Shown here: positions 5,343 to 13,826 of the stretch, in pieces
Layout of the letters: each line of letters begins with the position of its first letter
How positions within the stretch are numbered: the first letter of the stretch is position 1
Source of the DNA: Lachnospiraceae bacterium
GTDB taxonomy: Bacteria; Bacillota; Clostridia; Lachnospirales; Lachnospiraceae
Direction: 5' to 3'
Length of the DNA stretch: 14,735 nt
Assembly: GCA_900771955.1 (NCBI GenBank)
Contig: CAAGPW010000008.1
Location: 1 to 14,735, forward strand
Notes under the pieces: model-generated
Database searches by the model: none
What the model was told of the DNA's origin: nothing
Seen by the model: only the letters and a program-made list of their open reading frames with translations
Made by a program: the position numbers and the translations under genes

Positions 5343-7093
5343 TGGATAAGAGAAAAATGAAAAAGCTCCTGATTCTGAATTTACCGTATTTTCTGGTAGG
5401 GTTGTTCGCTACGAATTTAGGAGAAGCATGGAGATTGGCTGAGGGGGCAGATTCATCTGCGAAAATCCTCAGCTTTTTTCATGCCCTTCCGATAGCCCTG
5501 AACAATCCGTTTCCCAGCTTTCACCCGTTGGATTTGCTGATTGGTATTCTCTGCGGCGCAGGACTTCGGCTGGCTGTCTATCTAAAAGGCAAAAACGCAA
5601 AGAAGTACCGACACAATGTTGAGTACGGTTCTGCTCGTTGGGGAACGGCAAAAGATATTGAGCCGTTTATTGCACCAAAGTTCGAGGACAATGTGATCCT
5701 GACGAAAACGGAGCGGCTGATGATGAGCAATCGCCCGAAGAATCCTGCCAATGCCCGAAATAAGAATGTTCTGATTATCGGCGGTTCGGGTTCCGGTAAA
5801 ACTCGCTTTTGGTTGAAGCCAAACCTTCTCCAGATGCACAGTTCCTATGTGGTCACTGACCCGAAAGGCAGCATCGTGATTGAGTGCGGCAACGCCCTTT
5901 TGAAGCATGGCTACACCATCAAGATTTTCAACACCATCAACTTTCAGAAGTCGATGCACTATAACCCATTTGCCTATATCCATTCAGAAAAAGACATTCT
6001 GAAACTGGTGACAACGCTGATTGCCAACACAAAGGGTGATGGAAAAGCCGGTGATGAGTTCTGGACGAAGGCGGAAACGCTGCTCTACTGTGCCTTGATC
6101 GGATATATCCACTATGAAGCTCCGGTTGAGGAACAGAATTTCTCCACCCTGATTGAGTTCCTGAACGCAATGGAGGTGCGGGAAGATGATGAGGAGTTCC
6201 AGAACCCGGTGGATCTGATGTTTGAAGCCCTGGAAAAGAAAAAGCCGAATCACTTTGCAGTCCGTCAGTATAAAAAATACAAGCTGGCTGCCGGCAAGAC
6301 CGCTAAGTCGATTTTGATTTCCTGCGGCGCTCGTCTGGCTCCTTTTGATATTCAGGAGGTCAGAGATGTGACTGCCTATGACGAGTTGCAGTTGGATACT
6401 CTCGGAGATAAGAAAACGGCGCTCTTTCTGATTATGTCAGATACGGATGCGACGTTTAATTTTTTGATCTCCATGATTTACACACAGCTGTTCAACTTGT
6501 TGTGCGAGAAAGCAGATGATGTGTACGGCGGCAGACTGCCGGTTCATGTGCGCTGCTTGATTGATGAGATGGCAAACATCGGTCAGATTCCCAATCTGGA
6601 AAAACTGGTAGCGACAATCCGAAGCCGTGAAATATCGGCTTGCCTTGTTCTCCAGGCACAATCACAGCTGAAAGCCATTTATAAAGACAATGCCGATACC
6701 ATCATCGGCAACATGGATTCCCGAATTTTCCTGGGTGGTTCTGAGCCAACCACGCTCAAAGAACTGAATCAGGCATTGGGAAAAGAAACTATCGACACCT
6801 ACAACACCTCCAACACCAGAGGTAACAGCCCGTCTTACGGCTTGAATTATCAGAAGTTAGGCAAAGACCTTGCGAGCGTAGATGAGCTTGCGGTTCTGGA
6901 TGGCAGCAAGTGTATTTTGCAGTTGCGTGGTGTCAGACCGTTTCTTTCTGACAAGTACGATCTGACGCAGCACCCCAATTATAAGTACACATCAGACTTT
7001 GATAAGAGAAATGAGTTCAACATTGAGCAGTTTCTGAGTCGAAGGTTGAAGCTCAAGGCAGGTGATGAGTTTGTGGTAGTCGATGCGGATTAA
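5339..7093 (+). CDS. virD4: VirD4/TraG-type type IV coupling protein
   Basis: This 584-residue membrane ATPase should link the relaxosome to the mating channel. Two N-terminal hydrophobic segments (about 9-25 and 62-82) anchor it in the membrane. VEYGSARWG at about 94-102 is the usual entry to the ATPase domain. IIGGSGSGKTR (P-loop GSGSGKT at about 149-155) is Walker A, VVTDPKG follows, and CLIDEMANIGQ is Walker B (Asp409, Glu410). LVLQAQSQL lies beyond it. The start may be GTG 5339 (8 bases from AGGAG at 5326-5330) or ATG 5342; both overlap the pcfB stop. The length is normal for the family and all key residues are intact. The gene precedes a small ORF by 12 bases. Confidence 0.95.
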   Translation: MMDKRKMKKLLILNLPYFLVGLFATNLGEAWRLAEGADSSAKILSFFHALPIALNNPFPSFHPLDLLIGILCGAGLRLAVYLKGKNAKKYRHNVEYGSARWGTAKDIEPFIAPKFEDNVILTKTERLMMSNRPKNPANARNKNVLIIGGSGSGKTRFWLKPNLLQMHSSYVVTDPKGSIVIECGNALLKHGYTIKIFNTINFQKSMHYNPFAYIHSEKDILKLVTTLIANTKGDGKAGDEFWTKAETLLYCALIGYIHYEAPVEEQNFSTLIEFLNAMEVREDDEEFQNPVDLMFEALEKKKPNHFAVRQYKKYKLAAGKTAKSILISCGARLAPFDIQEVRDVTAYDELQLDTLGDKKTALFLIMSDTDATFNFLISMIYTQLFNLLCEKADDVYGGRLPVHVRCLIDEMANIGQIPNLEKLVATIRSREISACLVLQAQSQLKAIYKDNADTIIGNMDSRIFLGGSEPTTLKELNQALGKETIDTYNTSNTRGNSPSYGLNYQKLGKDLASVDELAVLDGSKCILQLRGVRPFLSDKYDLTQHPNYKYTSDFDKRNEFNIEQFLSRRLKLKAGDEFVVVDAD

Positions 7094-7105
7094 GGAGGTT
7101 TCTGT

Positions 7106-7426
7106 TTGGAAAATCTGAAAACGGTATCTGCCCTGGTTAAGAACATCTTGGAACACGACCACAAGGCAAGAAATACCGACAATCATTTGTACCTGATGGT
7201 ACTGGAACACTATTCCGGTCTGCGTGGCATCGACATTCATGCCATGACGGTTCCTGTGTTTTTGAAGGAACTGGATAGACGCAGCTTTCCGGGGTTTGAA
7301 ACTGTCCGCAGAAGCAGACAGAAAGTGCAGGCAACCTACCCTGACCTTGCTCCCAGTGAAGCCGTAGGCAAGCGCAGAGCAAAAAATGAGGTTGTATATC
7401 GAGAATTTGCAGAAAGCGAGGTGTAA
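7106..7426 (+). CDS. conserved-type hypothetical protein downstream of virD4
   Basis: This 106-residue basic soluble protein starts at TTG 7106, behind AAGGAGG at 7092-7098 that overlaps the virD4 stop region. The N-terminal half is helical (VSALVKNILEHDHKARNTDNHLYLMVL, in pieces). The second half carries a basic FETVRRSRQKVQATYPDLA stretch followed by RRAKNEVVYREFA. I recall similar small proteins (VRRxRQKxQxxxPxL) in mobile elements and phages, where they are annotated as hypothetical. The basic segment suggests nucleic-acid contact, but this is inference. The XRE-type regulator follows after 5 bases. Confidence 0.7.
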   Translation: MENLKTVSALVKNILEHDHKARNTDNHLYLMVLEHYSGLRGIDIHAMTVPVFLKELDRRSFPGFETVRRSRQKVQATYPDLAPSEAVGKRRAKNEVVYREFAESEV

Positions 7427-7431
7427 AAAAA

Positions 7432-7824
7432 ATGACTTGGTGGATCACGGATACCTCTATTGGGCAGCGATTGAAGTTCGTTAGACGATTTCGCCGCCTT
7501 ACCCAGAAAGAGCTTGGACTCCTGATGGGGTATTCCGAGAAAACAGCGGATGTCCGTATTGCTCAGTATGAGAAAAACGCTCGAACCCCTAATGCAGAAA
7601 CCACAGCGAAACTCGCAGAGGTTCTGAAGGTTTCACCTGTCGTTTTTTCACCGACAATCTGTGCTTCTCGTGAAGATTTGTTGCAGTCAATGTATTGGCT
7701 GTTTCTTATGAAAGGTGGTGGTGATATATATGATTGTGAAACTGAATATGCAAGAAGCAGAATGGAACAGAAACTTGGCGTGATAACCGTCGAGGAGTTC
7801 CTTGAAAAGATTCTCGTAAACTAA
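7432..7824 (+). CDS. XRE-family helix-turn-helix transcriptional regulator
   Basis: In this 130-residue protein, residues about 10-68 form an XRE/Cro-C1 HTH domain: IGQRLKFVRRFRRLTQKELG, then YSEKTADVRIAQYEKNARTPNAETTAKLAEVLKVSP. The C-terminal 60 residues are acidic and hydrophobic and could form a dimer or ligand domain. ATG 7432 follows a GAGGTG site at about 7417-7422. It sits inside the transfer operon, after the coupling protein genes and just before an intrinsic terminator, with the pilin gene next. A regulator at such a joint may control the downstream transfer genes. The binding site is not visible with confidence. Confidence 0.85.
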   Translation: MTWWITDTSIGQRLKFVRRFRRLTQKELGLLMGYSEKTADVRIAQYEKNARTPNAETTAKLAEVLKVSPVVFSPTICASREDLLQSMYWLFLMKGGGDIYDCETEYARSRMEQKLGVITVEEFLEKILVN

Positions 7825-7867
7825 GCCTTCCGTCCGGTTTTGATGCCGGTAGTACGGAGGGCTTTTT
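7824..7867 (+). terminator. intrinsic terminator inside the transfer gene cluster
   Basis: A stem of AGCCTTCCGT (7824-7833) with ACGGAGGGCT (7853-7862) allows one G-T pair. An inner CCGG/CCGG (7834-7837 with 7846-7849) extends it, and a T-run follows at 7862-7867. It begins at the last base of the regulator's stop codon. Only 40 bases separate it from the Maff2 ATG, and I see no clear promoter there, so the downstream genes may depend on read-through or antitermination. Confidence 0.8.
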
Positions 7868-7907
7868 CTATTCTCAAAACAATTTCAAATTTTAGGAGGA
7901 AAATATT

Positions 7908-8123
7908 ATGGCATTTTTCAATAGCGCAGTAACCGTTCTTCAGACTCTCGTTATCGCTCTGGGCGCAGGTCTTGGCATCTGGGGTGCAATCAATCTGCTT
8001 GAGGGCTACGGCAACGATAACCCCGGCGCAAAGTCCCAGGGCATGAAGCAGCTCATGGCTGGCGGCGGTGTTGCCCTCATCGGCACCACCCTTGTACCTC
8101 TGCTCTCCGGACTGTTCGGTTAA
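7908..8123 (+). CDS. Maff2 family small membrane protein, pilin-like (VirB2-type position)
   Basis: This 71-residue protein has two hydrophobic segments (about 8-28 and 48-70) around a polar Gly/Asn loop (EGYGNDNPGAKSQGMKQ). This matches the Maff2 family, which occupies the place of the VirB2/TrbC pilin in Clostridia ICEs. A strong TAGGAGG site precedes ATG 7908. Codon use is strongly biased to C-ending codons (GGC, ATC, ACC, AAC), unlike the neighbours, as expected for a highly expressed structural subunit. It follows the terminator at 7824-7867. The pilin role is inferred from position and topology. Confidence 0.85.
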   Translation: MAFFNSAVTVLQTLVIALGAGLGIWGAINLLEGYGNDNPGAKSQGMKQLMAGGGVALIGTTLVPLLSGLFG

Positions 8124-8148
8124 TCACAAAACAAGGAGGTAATCGCCT

Positions 8149-9015
8149 TTGGACAGCATACTCCAACAGATCACAGACTGGCTGAAAGAAATGCTCGTTT
8201 CAGCTATTATGGGAAATCTGTCGGGGATGTTTGAGTCCGTCAACAACCAGGTTGGCGAGATAGCAACCTCCGTTGGCATGACCCCGGCGAATTTTTCGCC
8301 GGGTGTCTTTGCCATGGTACGAAACATCTCCGAGTCAGTGATTATCCCAATCGCAGGCTTGATTCTGACCTTCATTGCCTGTTATGAGCTAATTCAGATG
8401 ATTATTGACCACAACAATCTGGCAAATTTTGAAACCTGGATCTTCTTCAAATGGGTGTTCAAGACTTTTGTTGCGGTCATGTTAATCACAAACACATTCA
8501 ATATCACGATGGCTGTGTTTGATGTGACACAGCACGTTATAAACGCAAGCGCCGGTATCATATCCGGAAATACTGCCATAGATGCTTCGGCATTGGAAAC
8601 AATGGAAGAAACGCTGATGGCAATGGATTTGGGTCCTTTGCTCGGCTTGTTCCTGCAATCCTTTATCGTGCAGGTCACGATGTCCGCTTTGGCAATCATC
8701 ATCTTTGTGATCGTCTACGGTCGAATGATTGAAATTTATCTGATGGTCAGCCTTGCCCCGATTCCGCTTTCCACTTTTGGAAACAGAGAACAGAGCAATA
8801 TCGGACAGAATTATCTGCGTTCGCTGTTTGCAATCGGATTCCAGGGATTCCTGATTATGATCTGCGTGGGCATTTATGCGGTGCTGATTCAGTCTATCGC
8901 ATTCAGTGATGACATCATCGGTTCTATCTGGGGTGTTATGGGCTACACCGTCCTTTTGTGCTTCACCCTGTTTAAGACTGGTTCGCTTGCGAAGGGTGTA
9001 TTCAGCGCTCACTAA
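8149..9015 (+). CDS. VirB6/TrbL-like inner membrane channel protein (CD1112 family)
   Basis: This 288-residue polytopic membrane protein has hydrophobic segments at roughly 62-85, 104-125, 165-205, 225-250 and 258-280, with a short polar N terminus (ILQQITDWLKEML). This topology matches the CD1112/CD0415 family, thought to fill the VirB6 role at the base of the mating channel. The start is TTG 8149 with AAGGAGGT about 10 bases upstream. It lies 25 bases after Maff2 and 17 before PrgI. No frameshift is seen and the length is as usual for the family. Confidence 0.85.
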   Translation: MDSILQQITDWLKEMLVSAIMGNLSGMFESVNNQVGEIATSVGMTPANFSPGVFAMVRNISESVIIPIAGLILTFIACYELIQMIIDHNNLANFETWIFFKWVFKTFVAVMLITNTFNITMAVFDVTQHVINASAGIISGNTAIDASALETMEETLMAMDLGPLLGLFLQSFIVQVTMSALAIIIFVIVYGRMIEIYLMVSLAPIPLSTFGNREQSNIGQNYLRSLFAIGFQGFLIMICVGIYAVLIQSIAFSDDIIGSIWGVMGYTVLLCFTLFKTGSLAKGVFSAH

Positions 9016-9032
9016 GGGAAGGAGGAAATTGT

Positions 9033-9467
9033 TTGGCAGCGTATATTCCCGTACCTCGTGACCTGACGAGGGTAAAAACAAAAGTGTTCTTCAATCTGAC
9101 GAAACGGCAGTTACTTTGCTTTGGTGCGGCGGCGCTCATCGGAGTGCCGATTTTCTTTCTGGTCAAAGCAACCGGAAATGTGAGCCTTGCAGCACTGTCC
9201 ATGATGATCGTCATGTTACCGTTGTTCTTTCTGGCAATGTATGAAAAGGATAGTCAGCCGTTGGAAGTGGTTGTAGAACACTTCATTCAGACCAAATTCG
9301 TTCGTCCCAAGGTTCGCCCTTATCAGACGGACAACTATTATGACGCTTTGATGCGTCAGTACAAACTGGAAAAGGAGGTTGAACGAATTGTTTTTCAAAA
9401 AGAAGCCACAGGCAAGAAACATCAAAATGCCTGCAAATCTGAATCGGAAGCAGCAGCGAGAAATTAA
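9033..9467 (+). CDS. prgI: PrgI family mating channel protein
   Basis: This 144-residue protein starts IPVPRDLTRVKTKVFFNLTKRQLLCF, typical of PrgI, followed by two adjacent membrane segments (about 26-44 and 49-69), then YEKDSQPLEVVVEHFIQ, the conserved cytoplasmic start. PrgI is usually placed in the VirB3 position next to VirB4. TTG 9033 follows GGAAGGAGG at about 9018-9025. The last 80 bases overlap the start of virB4, so the C-terminal tail (about residues 119-144, basic and Ala/Glu-rich) is dual-coding. Confidence 0.85.
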   Translation: MAAYIPVPRDLTRVKTKVFFNLTKRQLLCFGAAALIGVPIFFLVKATGNVSLAALSMMIVMLPLFFLAMYEKDSQPLEVVVEHFIQTKFVRPKVRPYQTDNYYDALMRQYKLEKEVERIVFQKEATGKKHQNACKSESEAAARN

Positions 9468-11814
9468 AGCTGTTGTGGAACGGGCAAAGAAGGACAACGG
9501 TATTCCGCAGACTGCACAGCAGTCCATTCCCTTTCAGAGAATGTTCCCGGATGGCATCTGCCGTGTCACTGACAGTTATTACACCAAGACCATTCAGTTT
9601 CAGGACATCAACTATCAGCTGGCACAGCAGGAAGATAAGACTGCCATCTTCGATGAGTGGTGCAGTTTCCTGAATTTCTTTGACAGCTCCATTCACTTTG
9701 AGCTTTCCTTTATGAACCTGAGTACCGATGCTGAAAGCTTTGAAAAGAGTATCCGTATCCCGTTCAAGAAGGACAGCTTCAATCCCGTCCGTGCCGAGTA
9801 TAGCCAGATGCTGAAAAAGCAGTTGGCGCAGGGCAACAACGGCTTGACCAAAACCAAGTACCTGACATTCGGCATTGAAGCCGAATCCATGCGGCAGGCA
9901 AAGCCGAGACTCAACCATATCGAAAACGATCTGCTCAATAACTTTCGGCGTTTGGGTGTCATTGCCACTACCATGAACGGCAAAGAGCGGCTGCATCTGA
10001 TGCACTCTATGTTCCACATGGGTGATAATGATAAGTTCTTCTTCGATTGGAAGTATCTTGTGGAATCCGGGCTGTCCGTAAAGGACTTCATTGCTCCGAC
10101 GGCGTTTGCCTTTAAGACCAACCGCACCTTCCAGATGGGCAGTATCTTCGGTTCGATGTCTTATCTGGCAATTACGGCATCAGACCTGTCTGATCGTATG
10201 CTGGCGGATTTTCTGGATATGGAATCCACGCAGATCGTGACCATGCACATCCAGTCGGTTGACCAGACTGCGGCGATTAAGACCATCAAGAGAATCATCA
10301 CCGAGCTTGACCGTTCCAAAATCGAGGAACAGAAAAAGGCTGTGCGTTCTGGCTATGACATGGACATTATCCCATCTGACCTTGCTACCTATGGTAAAGA
10401 TGCGAAGTCACTTCTGAAAGAATTGCAGAGCCAGAATGAGCGAATGTTCATGGTGACATTTCTGGTGCTGAACACCGGGCGCACCGAGCAGGAACTGGAG
10501 AACAATGTGTTCCAGGCACAGAGCATCGCCCAGAAGCATAACTGCAATCTGCGTCGTTTGGATTTTCAGCAGGAATCCGGACTGATGAGCAGCCTGCCTT
10601 TGGCACAAAACCTGATTGAGATTCGTCGTGGCCTGACTACCAGTTCCACGGCTATTTTTGTGCCTTTCACCACGCAGGAGCTGTTCCAGAATGGTGGAGA
10701 AACGCTCTATTACGGGCTGAATGCTCTGTCGAACAACCTTATCATGGTGGACAGAAAGAAGCTCAAGAACCCCAACGGACTGATTCTGGGTACTCCCGGT
10801 TCCGGTAAATCCTTTTCCGCAAAGCGTGAAATCACCAATGCGTTCCTGGTTACGGATGACGATATTATCATCTGCGACCCCGAAGCGGAATATGCGGCTC
10901 TGGTTCACAAGTTCAATGGTCAGGTGGTAAAAATCAGCTCCTCCAGTACCAACTATATCAACCCTATGGACATCAACCTGAACTACTCTGAGGATGACAA
11001 CCCGGTAGCACTGAAAGCTGATTTTATCCTGTCCCTCTGTGAGTTGATTATGGGCAGTAAGGATGGCTTGCAGCCTATCGAAAAGACGGTTATCGACCGT
11101 TGTGTGCATCAGATTTACCAGAGATATTTCGACAATCCTGCCCCTGAGAATATGCCGATCCTTGAGGATTTGTATGATGCCCTTCTGAAACAGGACGAAA
11201 AGGAAGCCCACCATGTAGCGACCGCCTTGGAAATCTATGTTAAGGGTTCTCTGAAACTGTTTAACAACAGAACCAATGTGGATATTCAGAATCGTCTGGT
11301 GTGCTTCGACATTAAGGAGCTGGGCAATCAGCTGAAAAAAATCGGTATGCTGATCGTTCAGGATCAGGTCTGGGGGCGTGTAACTGCCAACCGTTCTGCC
11401 GGTAAATCGACCAGATATTATATTGACGAGTTCCATCTGCTTCTGAAGGAAGAACAGACGGCAACCTATTCCGTAGAAATCTGGAAGCGATTCCGTAAAT
11501 GGGGCGGCTTGCCGACCGGTATTACTCAGAATGTCAAAGACCTGCTTCGTTCCCCGGAGATTGCCAACATCCTCGAAAACTCTGATTTCATCTATATGCT
11601 GAATCAGGCAAGCGATGACCGAAGTATTCTGGCACAGCGGTTGAACATTTCGCCGCATCAGCTGTCCTATGTAACCAACTCCGGTGAGGGCGAAGGACTT
11701 CTGTTCTATGGCAATGTGATTCTGCCGTTCATTGACCGATTCCCGACAGATCTGGAACTGTATCGCATTATGACCACGAAGTTAAACGAGGTGGCACAGG
11801 AAAAGGAGGCGTAA
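9388..11814 (+). CDS. virB4: VirB4-type type IV secretion ATPase
   Basis: This protein of about 808 residues powers the mating channel. GTPGSGKS at 468-475 is Walker A and YYIDEFHLLL (Asp680, Glu681) is Walker B; FRKWGGLPTGITQN lies beyond it. IIICDPEAEYAALV marks the family's core after the P-loop. The N-terminal 430 residues match the VirB4 helical and mixed domain. I place the start at TTG 9388, 9 bases after AAGGAGG at 9372-9378; an earlier TTG at 9379 lies on that site and is unlikely. The gene overlaps prgI by 80 bases, and the next gene starts 3 bases after the stop. All key motifs are intact. Confidence 0.95.
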   Translation: MFFKKKPQARNIKMPANLNRKQQREIKAVVERAKKDNGIPQTAQQSIPFQRMFPDGICRVTDSYYTKTIQFQDINYQLAQQEDKTAIFDEWCSFLNFFDSSIHFELSFMNLSTDAESFEKSIRIPFKKDSFNPVRAEYSQMLKKQLAQGNNGLTKTKYLTFGIEAESMRQAKPRLNHIENDLLNNFRRLGVIATTMNGKERLHLMHSMFHMGDNDKFFFDWKYLVESGLSVKDFIAPTAFAFKTNRTFQMGSIFGSMSYLAITASDLSDRMLADFLDMESTQIVTMHIQSVDQTAAIKTIKRIITELDRSKIEEQKKAVRSGYDMDIIPSDLATYGKDAKSLLKELQSQNERMFMVTFLVLNTGRTEQELENNVFQAQSIAQKHNCNLRRLDFQQESGLMSSLPLAQNLIEIRRGLTTSSTAIFVPFTTQELFQNGGETLYYGLNALSNNLIMVDRKKLKNPNGLILGTPGSGKSFSAKREITNAFLVTDDDIIICDPEAEYAALVHKFNGQVVKISSSSTNYINPMDINLNYSEDDNPVALKADFILSLCELIMGSKDGLQPIEKTVIDRCVHQIYQRYFDNPAPENMPILEDLYDALLKQDEKEAHHVATALEIYVKGSLKLFNNRTNVDIQNRLVCFDIKELGNQLKKIGMLIVQDQVWGRVTANRSAGKSTRYYIDEFHLLLKEEQTATYSVEIWKRFRKWGGLPTGITQNVKDLLRSPEIANILENSDFIYMLNQASDDRSILAQRLNISPHQLSYVTNSGEGEGLLFYGNVILPFIDRFPTDLELYRIMTTKLNEVAQEKEA

Positions 11815-11817
11815 TGT

Positions 11818-13554
11818 ATGGCGAAAAGACCTACACGACTCCGTTTTACCGAAGATGACCTTGCAGATTCTCATGTGAAGAAAGCTGCCGACCGTGCAGA
11901 TAAGGCGGTTGATAGGGCTGAAAAAGCGGCAGACAAATTGGCTTCTAAAAAGGCAAAGCCGAAGCTAAAGCTGGAAACAGATGCAGCCGGTTCCCGTAAA
12001 GCAAAGCTCCGTTTTGAAAAAGCGGAGTTTACGGAAATCGAGCGCCCATCTGTGGCAAAGCACATGGCAAGCCGTGGTGCCGCAGTCACGCTCACATCCA
12101 AAGCACATCGGGCGGTGTCAGAATATGAGGATGATAATATCGGCGTTCAGGCTGTGCAGGAAACGACCAAGGCTGTTGAATCCACTGTCTATACCGTCGA
12201 TCATGCCGTTTACAGTCACAAGCTGAAAGCCTACGACAAGGCGGAAAAGCTGGTTGAGAAGTCAGATAAAGCAAATGTAAATGCCCTGTATGAGAAGTTC
12301 AAAAAGGACAACCCCGATGCCGGTTCCAATCCCTTTTCCCGTTGGCAACAGAAAAGGGCAATCAAGAAAGAATATGCTGCCGCCAAAGCCGGTAAGAATA
12401 CCGCTTCGACAACGGCTTCTGCATCTAAGGGTGCAGGCAAGGCAACGGGCAAAGCAGCTCAGGGAGCCAAGAACATCACAGAAAGAGTAACGGAGTTCTG
12501 CACCACACACTCTAAAACGATTCTGTTTGTTTTGATTGCCGGACTGCTTTTTATGATACTCTCAGGGATGTTCTCGTCTTGTTCGGCTATGTTCCAAGGC
12601 GGCACACAGATCATTCTGGGAACTTCTTTTACTGCAAAAGAGGAAGATATTATTGGTGCGGACAATGATTACAAGGCTTTGGAAGCTGCGCTCCGCAATA
12701 AAATCAATAATATCGAGCGTACTCATAGCGGATATGACGAGTACCGGTATGACCTTGATGAAATCAACCACAATCCTTATGAGCTGGCGGCGTATTTGAC
12801 GGTGAAGTTTGAGGATTACACCAGAGATGAGGTGCAGGCTACCCTGCAATGGCTATTTGAGCAACAATATGAGCTGACCCTGACGGAAGTAGTAGAGATT
12901 CGTACACGAACAACATCTTCTACTGATCCCGAAACGGGAGAGACAACAACAGAGGAAGAAGATTACGAATATTATATTCTGAATGTGAAGCTCAGAAATA
13001 AGGGCTTGAACAGTGTGATTTCAAATTCCGGCTTGTCGGAAGATGATATGGAGCGATATAGAATTTTGCTTCAGACAAGGGGCAACAGACCGGATATTTT
13101 CGGAAATGACATTTACGCCACCCCTGGCGGCGAGTACACCGATTATGATATTCCGGGCGAAGCGCTGACAGACACAAGATTTGCCAATATGATTCGGGAA
13201 GCTGAAAAATATCTGGGATACCCGTATGTGTGGGGCGGCAGCAGCCCGTCTACCTCCTTTGACTGCTCCGGATTTGTTTCCTATGTAATCAATCACTGCG
13301 GAAACGGTTGGAGTGTTGGTCGTTTGACCGCAAACGGTTTGATGGGCGTATGCGACATTATCCCGAAAAGCTCTGCCAAACCGGGAGATTTGATTTTCTT
13401 CCAAGGCACTTATGATACCTCCGGTGCATCACACGTTGGTATCTATGTTGGCAATGGTATGATGATCCACTGCGGAAACCCCATTTCCTACGCTTCTATC
13501 GAATCGAATTACTGGCAACAGCATTTTTACTGCTTCGGCAGAATCAGAAACTAA
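11818..13554 (+). CDS. NlpC/P60 (C40) cell wall hydrolase of the transfer machinery (CD1108-like)
   Basis: This 578-residue protein is built in three parts. Residues 1-230 are a Lys/Ala-rich, coiled-coil-like cytoplasmic region, followed by one membrane segment at about 233-252. Residues about 260-440 form an acidic extracellular middle region, and residues about 455-578 an NlpC/P60 domain with Cys483 (FDCSGF), His539 (SHVGIY) and a third polar residue His551 (MIHCGN). It should cut peptidoglycan cross-links so that the channel can pass the wall. No lysozyme-type domain is seen, unlike bifunctional hydrolases of Tn916-type elements. AAAAGGAGG at 11801-11809 precedes ATG 11818. Confidence 0.9.
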   Translation: MAKRPTRLRFTEDDLADSHVKKAADRADKAVDRAEKAADKLASKKAKPKLKLETDAAGSRKAKLRFEKAEFTEIERPSVAKHMASRGAAVTLTSKAHRAVSEYEDDNIGVQAVQETTKAVESTVYTVDHAVYSHKLKAYDKAEKLVEKSDKANVNALYEKFKKDNPDAGSNPFSRWQQKRAIKKEYAAAKAGKNTASTTASASKGAGKATGKAAQGAKNITERVTEFCTTHSKTILFVLIAGLLFMILSGMFSSCSAMFQGGTQIILGTSFTAKEEDIIGADNDYKALEAALRNKINNIERTHSGYDEYRYDLDEINHNPYELAAYLTVKFEDYTRDEVQATLQWLFEQQYELTLTEVVEIRTRTTSSTDPETGETTTEEEDYEYYILNVKLRNKGLNSVISNSGLSEDDMERYRILLQTRGNRPDIFGNDIYATPGGEYTDYDIPGEALTDTRFANMIREAEKYLGYPYVWGGSSPSTSFDCSGFVSYVINHCGNGWSVGRLTANGLMGVCDIIPKSSAKPGDLIFFQGTYDTSGASHVGIYVGNGMMIHCGNPISYASIESNYWQQHFYCFGRIRN

Positions 13555-13568
13555 AGGAGGGATGGCGA

Positions 13569-13826
13569 TTGAGTGCCAAGTTAGACAGAATAGGTGCAGA
13601 CCTTGAAAAAGCCCGTAAGAAACGGGCAGAATGGGATGCTAAGGTGAAAGACCTGGAACGCAGATACCGTGAGGAGGAAAATTCCGAAATCCATGAGATG
13701 GTTCATGCTGCGAACCTGAATCCCGAACAGCTTTCCGAGCTGCTCCGTATGTTTGCTGCGGATATGGCTCCGAAGCCTGATACGATCAATACTATGAATG
13801 AGGAGGAAACGCAGAATGAGATTTAA
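13569..13826 (+). CDS. DUF4315 family small coiled-coil protein
   Basis: This 85-residue protein is highly charged. Residues 1-40 form a coiled-coil (LDRIGADLEKARKKRAEWDAKVKDLE, in pieces), followed by IHEMVHAANLNPEQLSELL and an acidic tail. This is the DUF4315 pattern of Clostridia ICEs, nearly always between the NlpC/P60 and DUF4366 genes. TTG 13569 follows AAAGGAGG at about 13554-13561. Function is unknown; its place suggests a role in channel assembly. Its end overlaps the start of the next gene. Confidence 0.85.
   Translation: MSAKLDRIGADLEKARKKRAEWDAKVKDLERRYREEENSEIHEMVHAANLNPEQLSELLRMFAADMAPKPDTINTMNEEETQNEI

Noticed and set aside
10408..11658. 416-residue open frame on the minus strand
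   Set aside because: It lies fully within virB4, has no ribosome binding site or known domain, and is explained as an antisense shadow of a well-supported gene.
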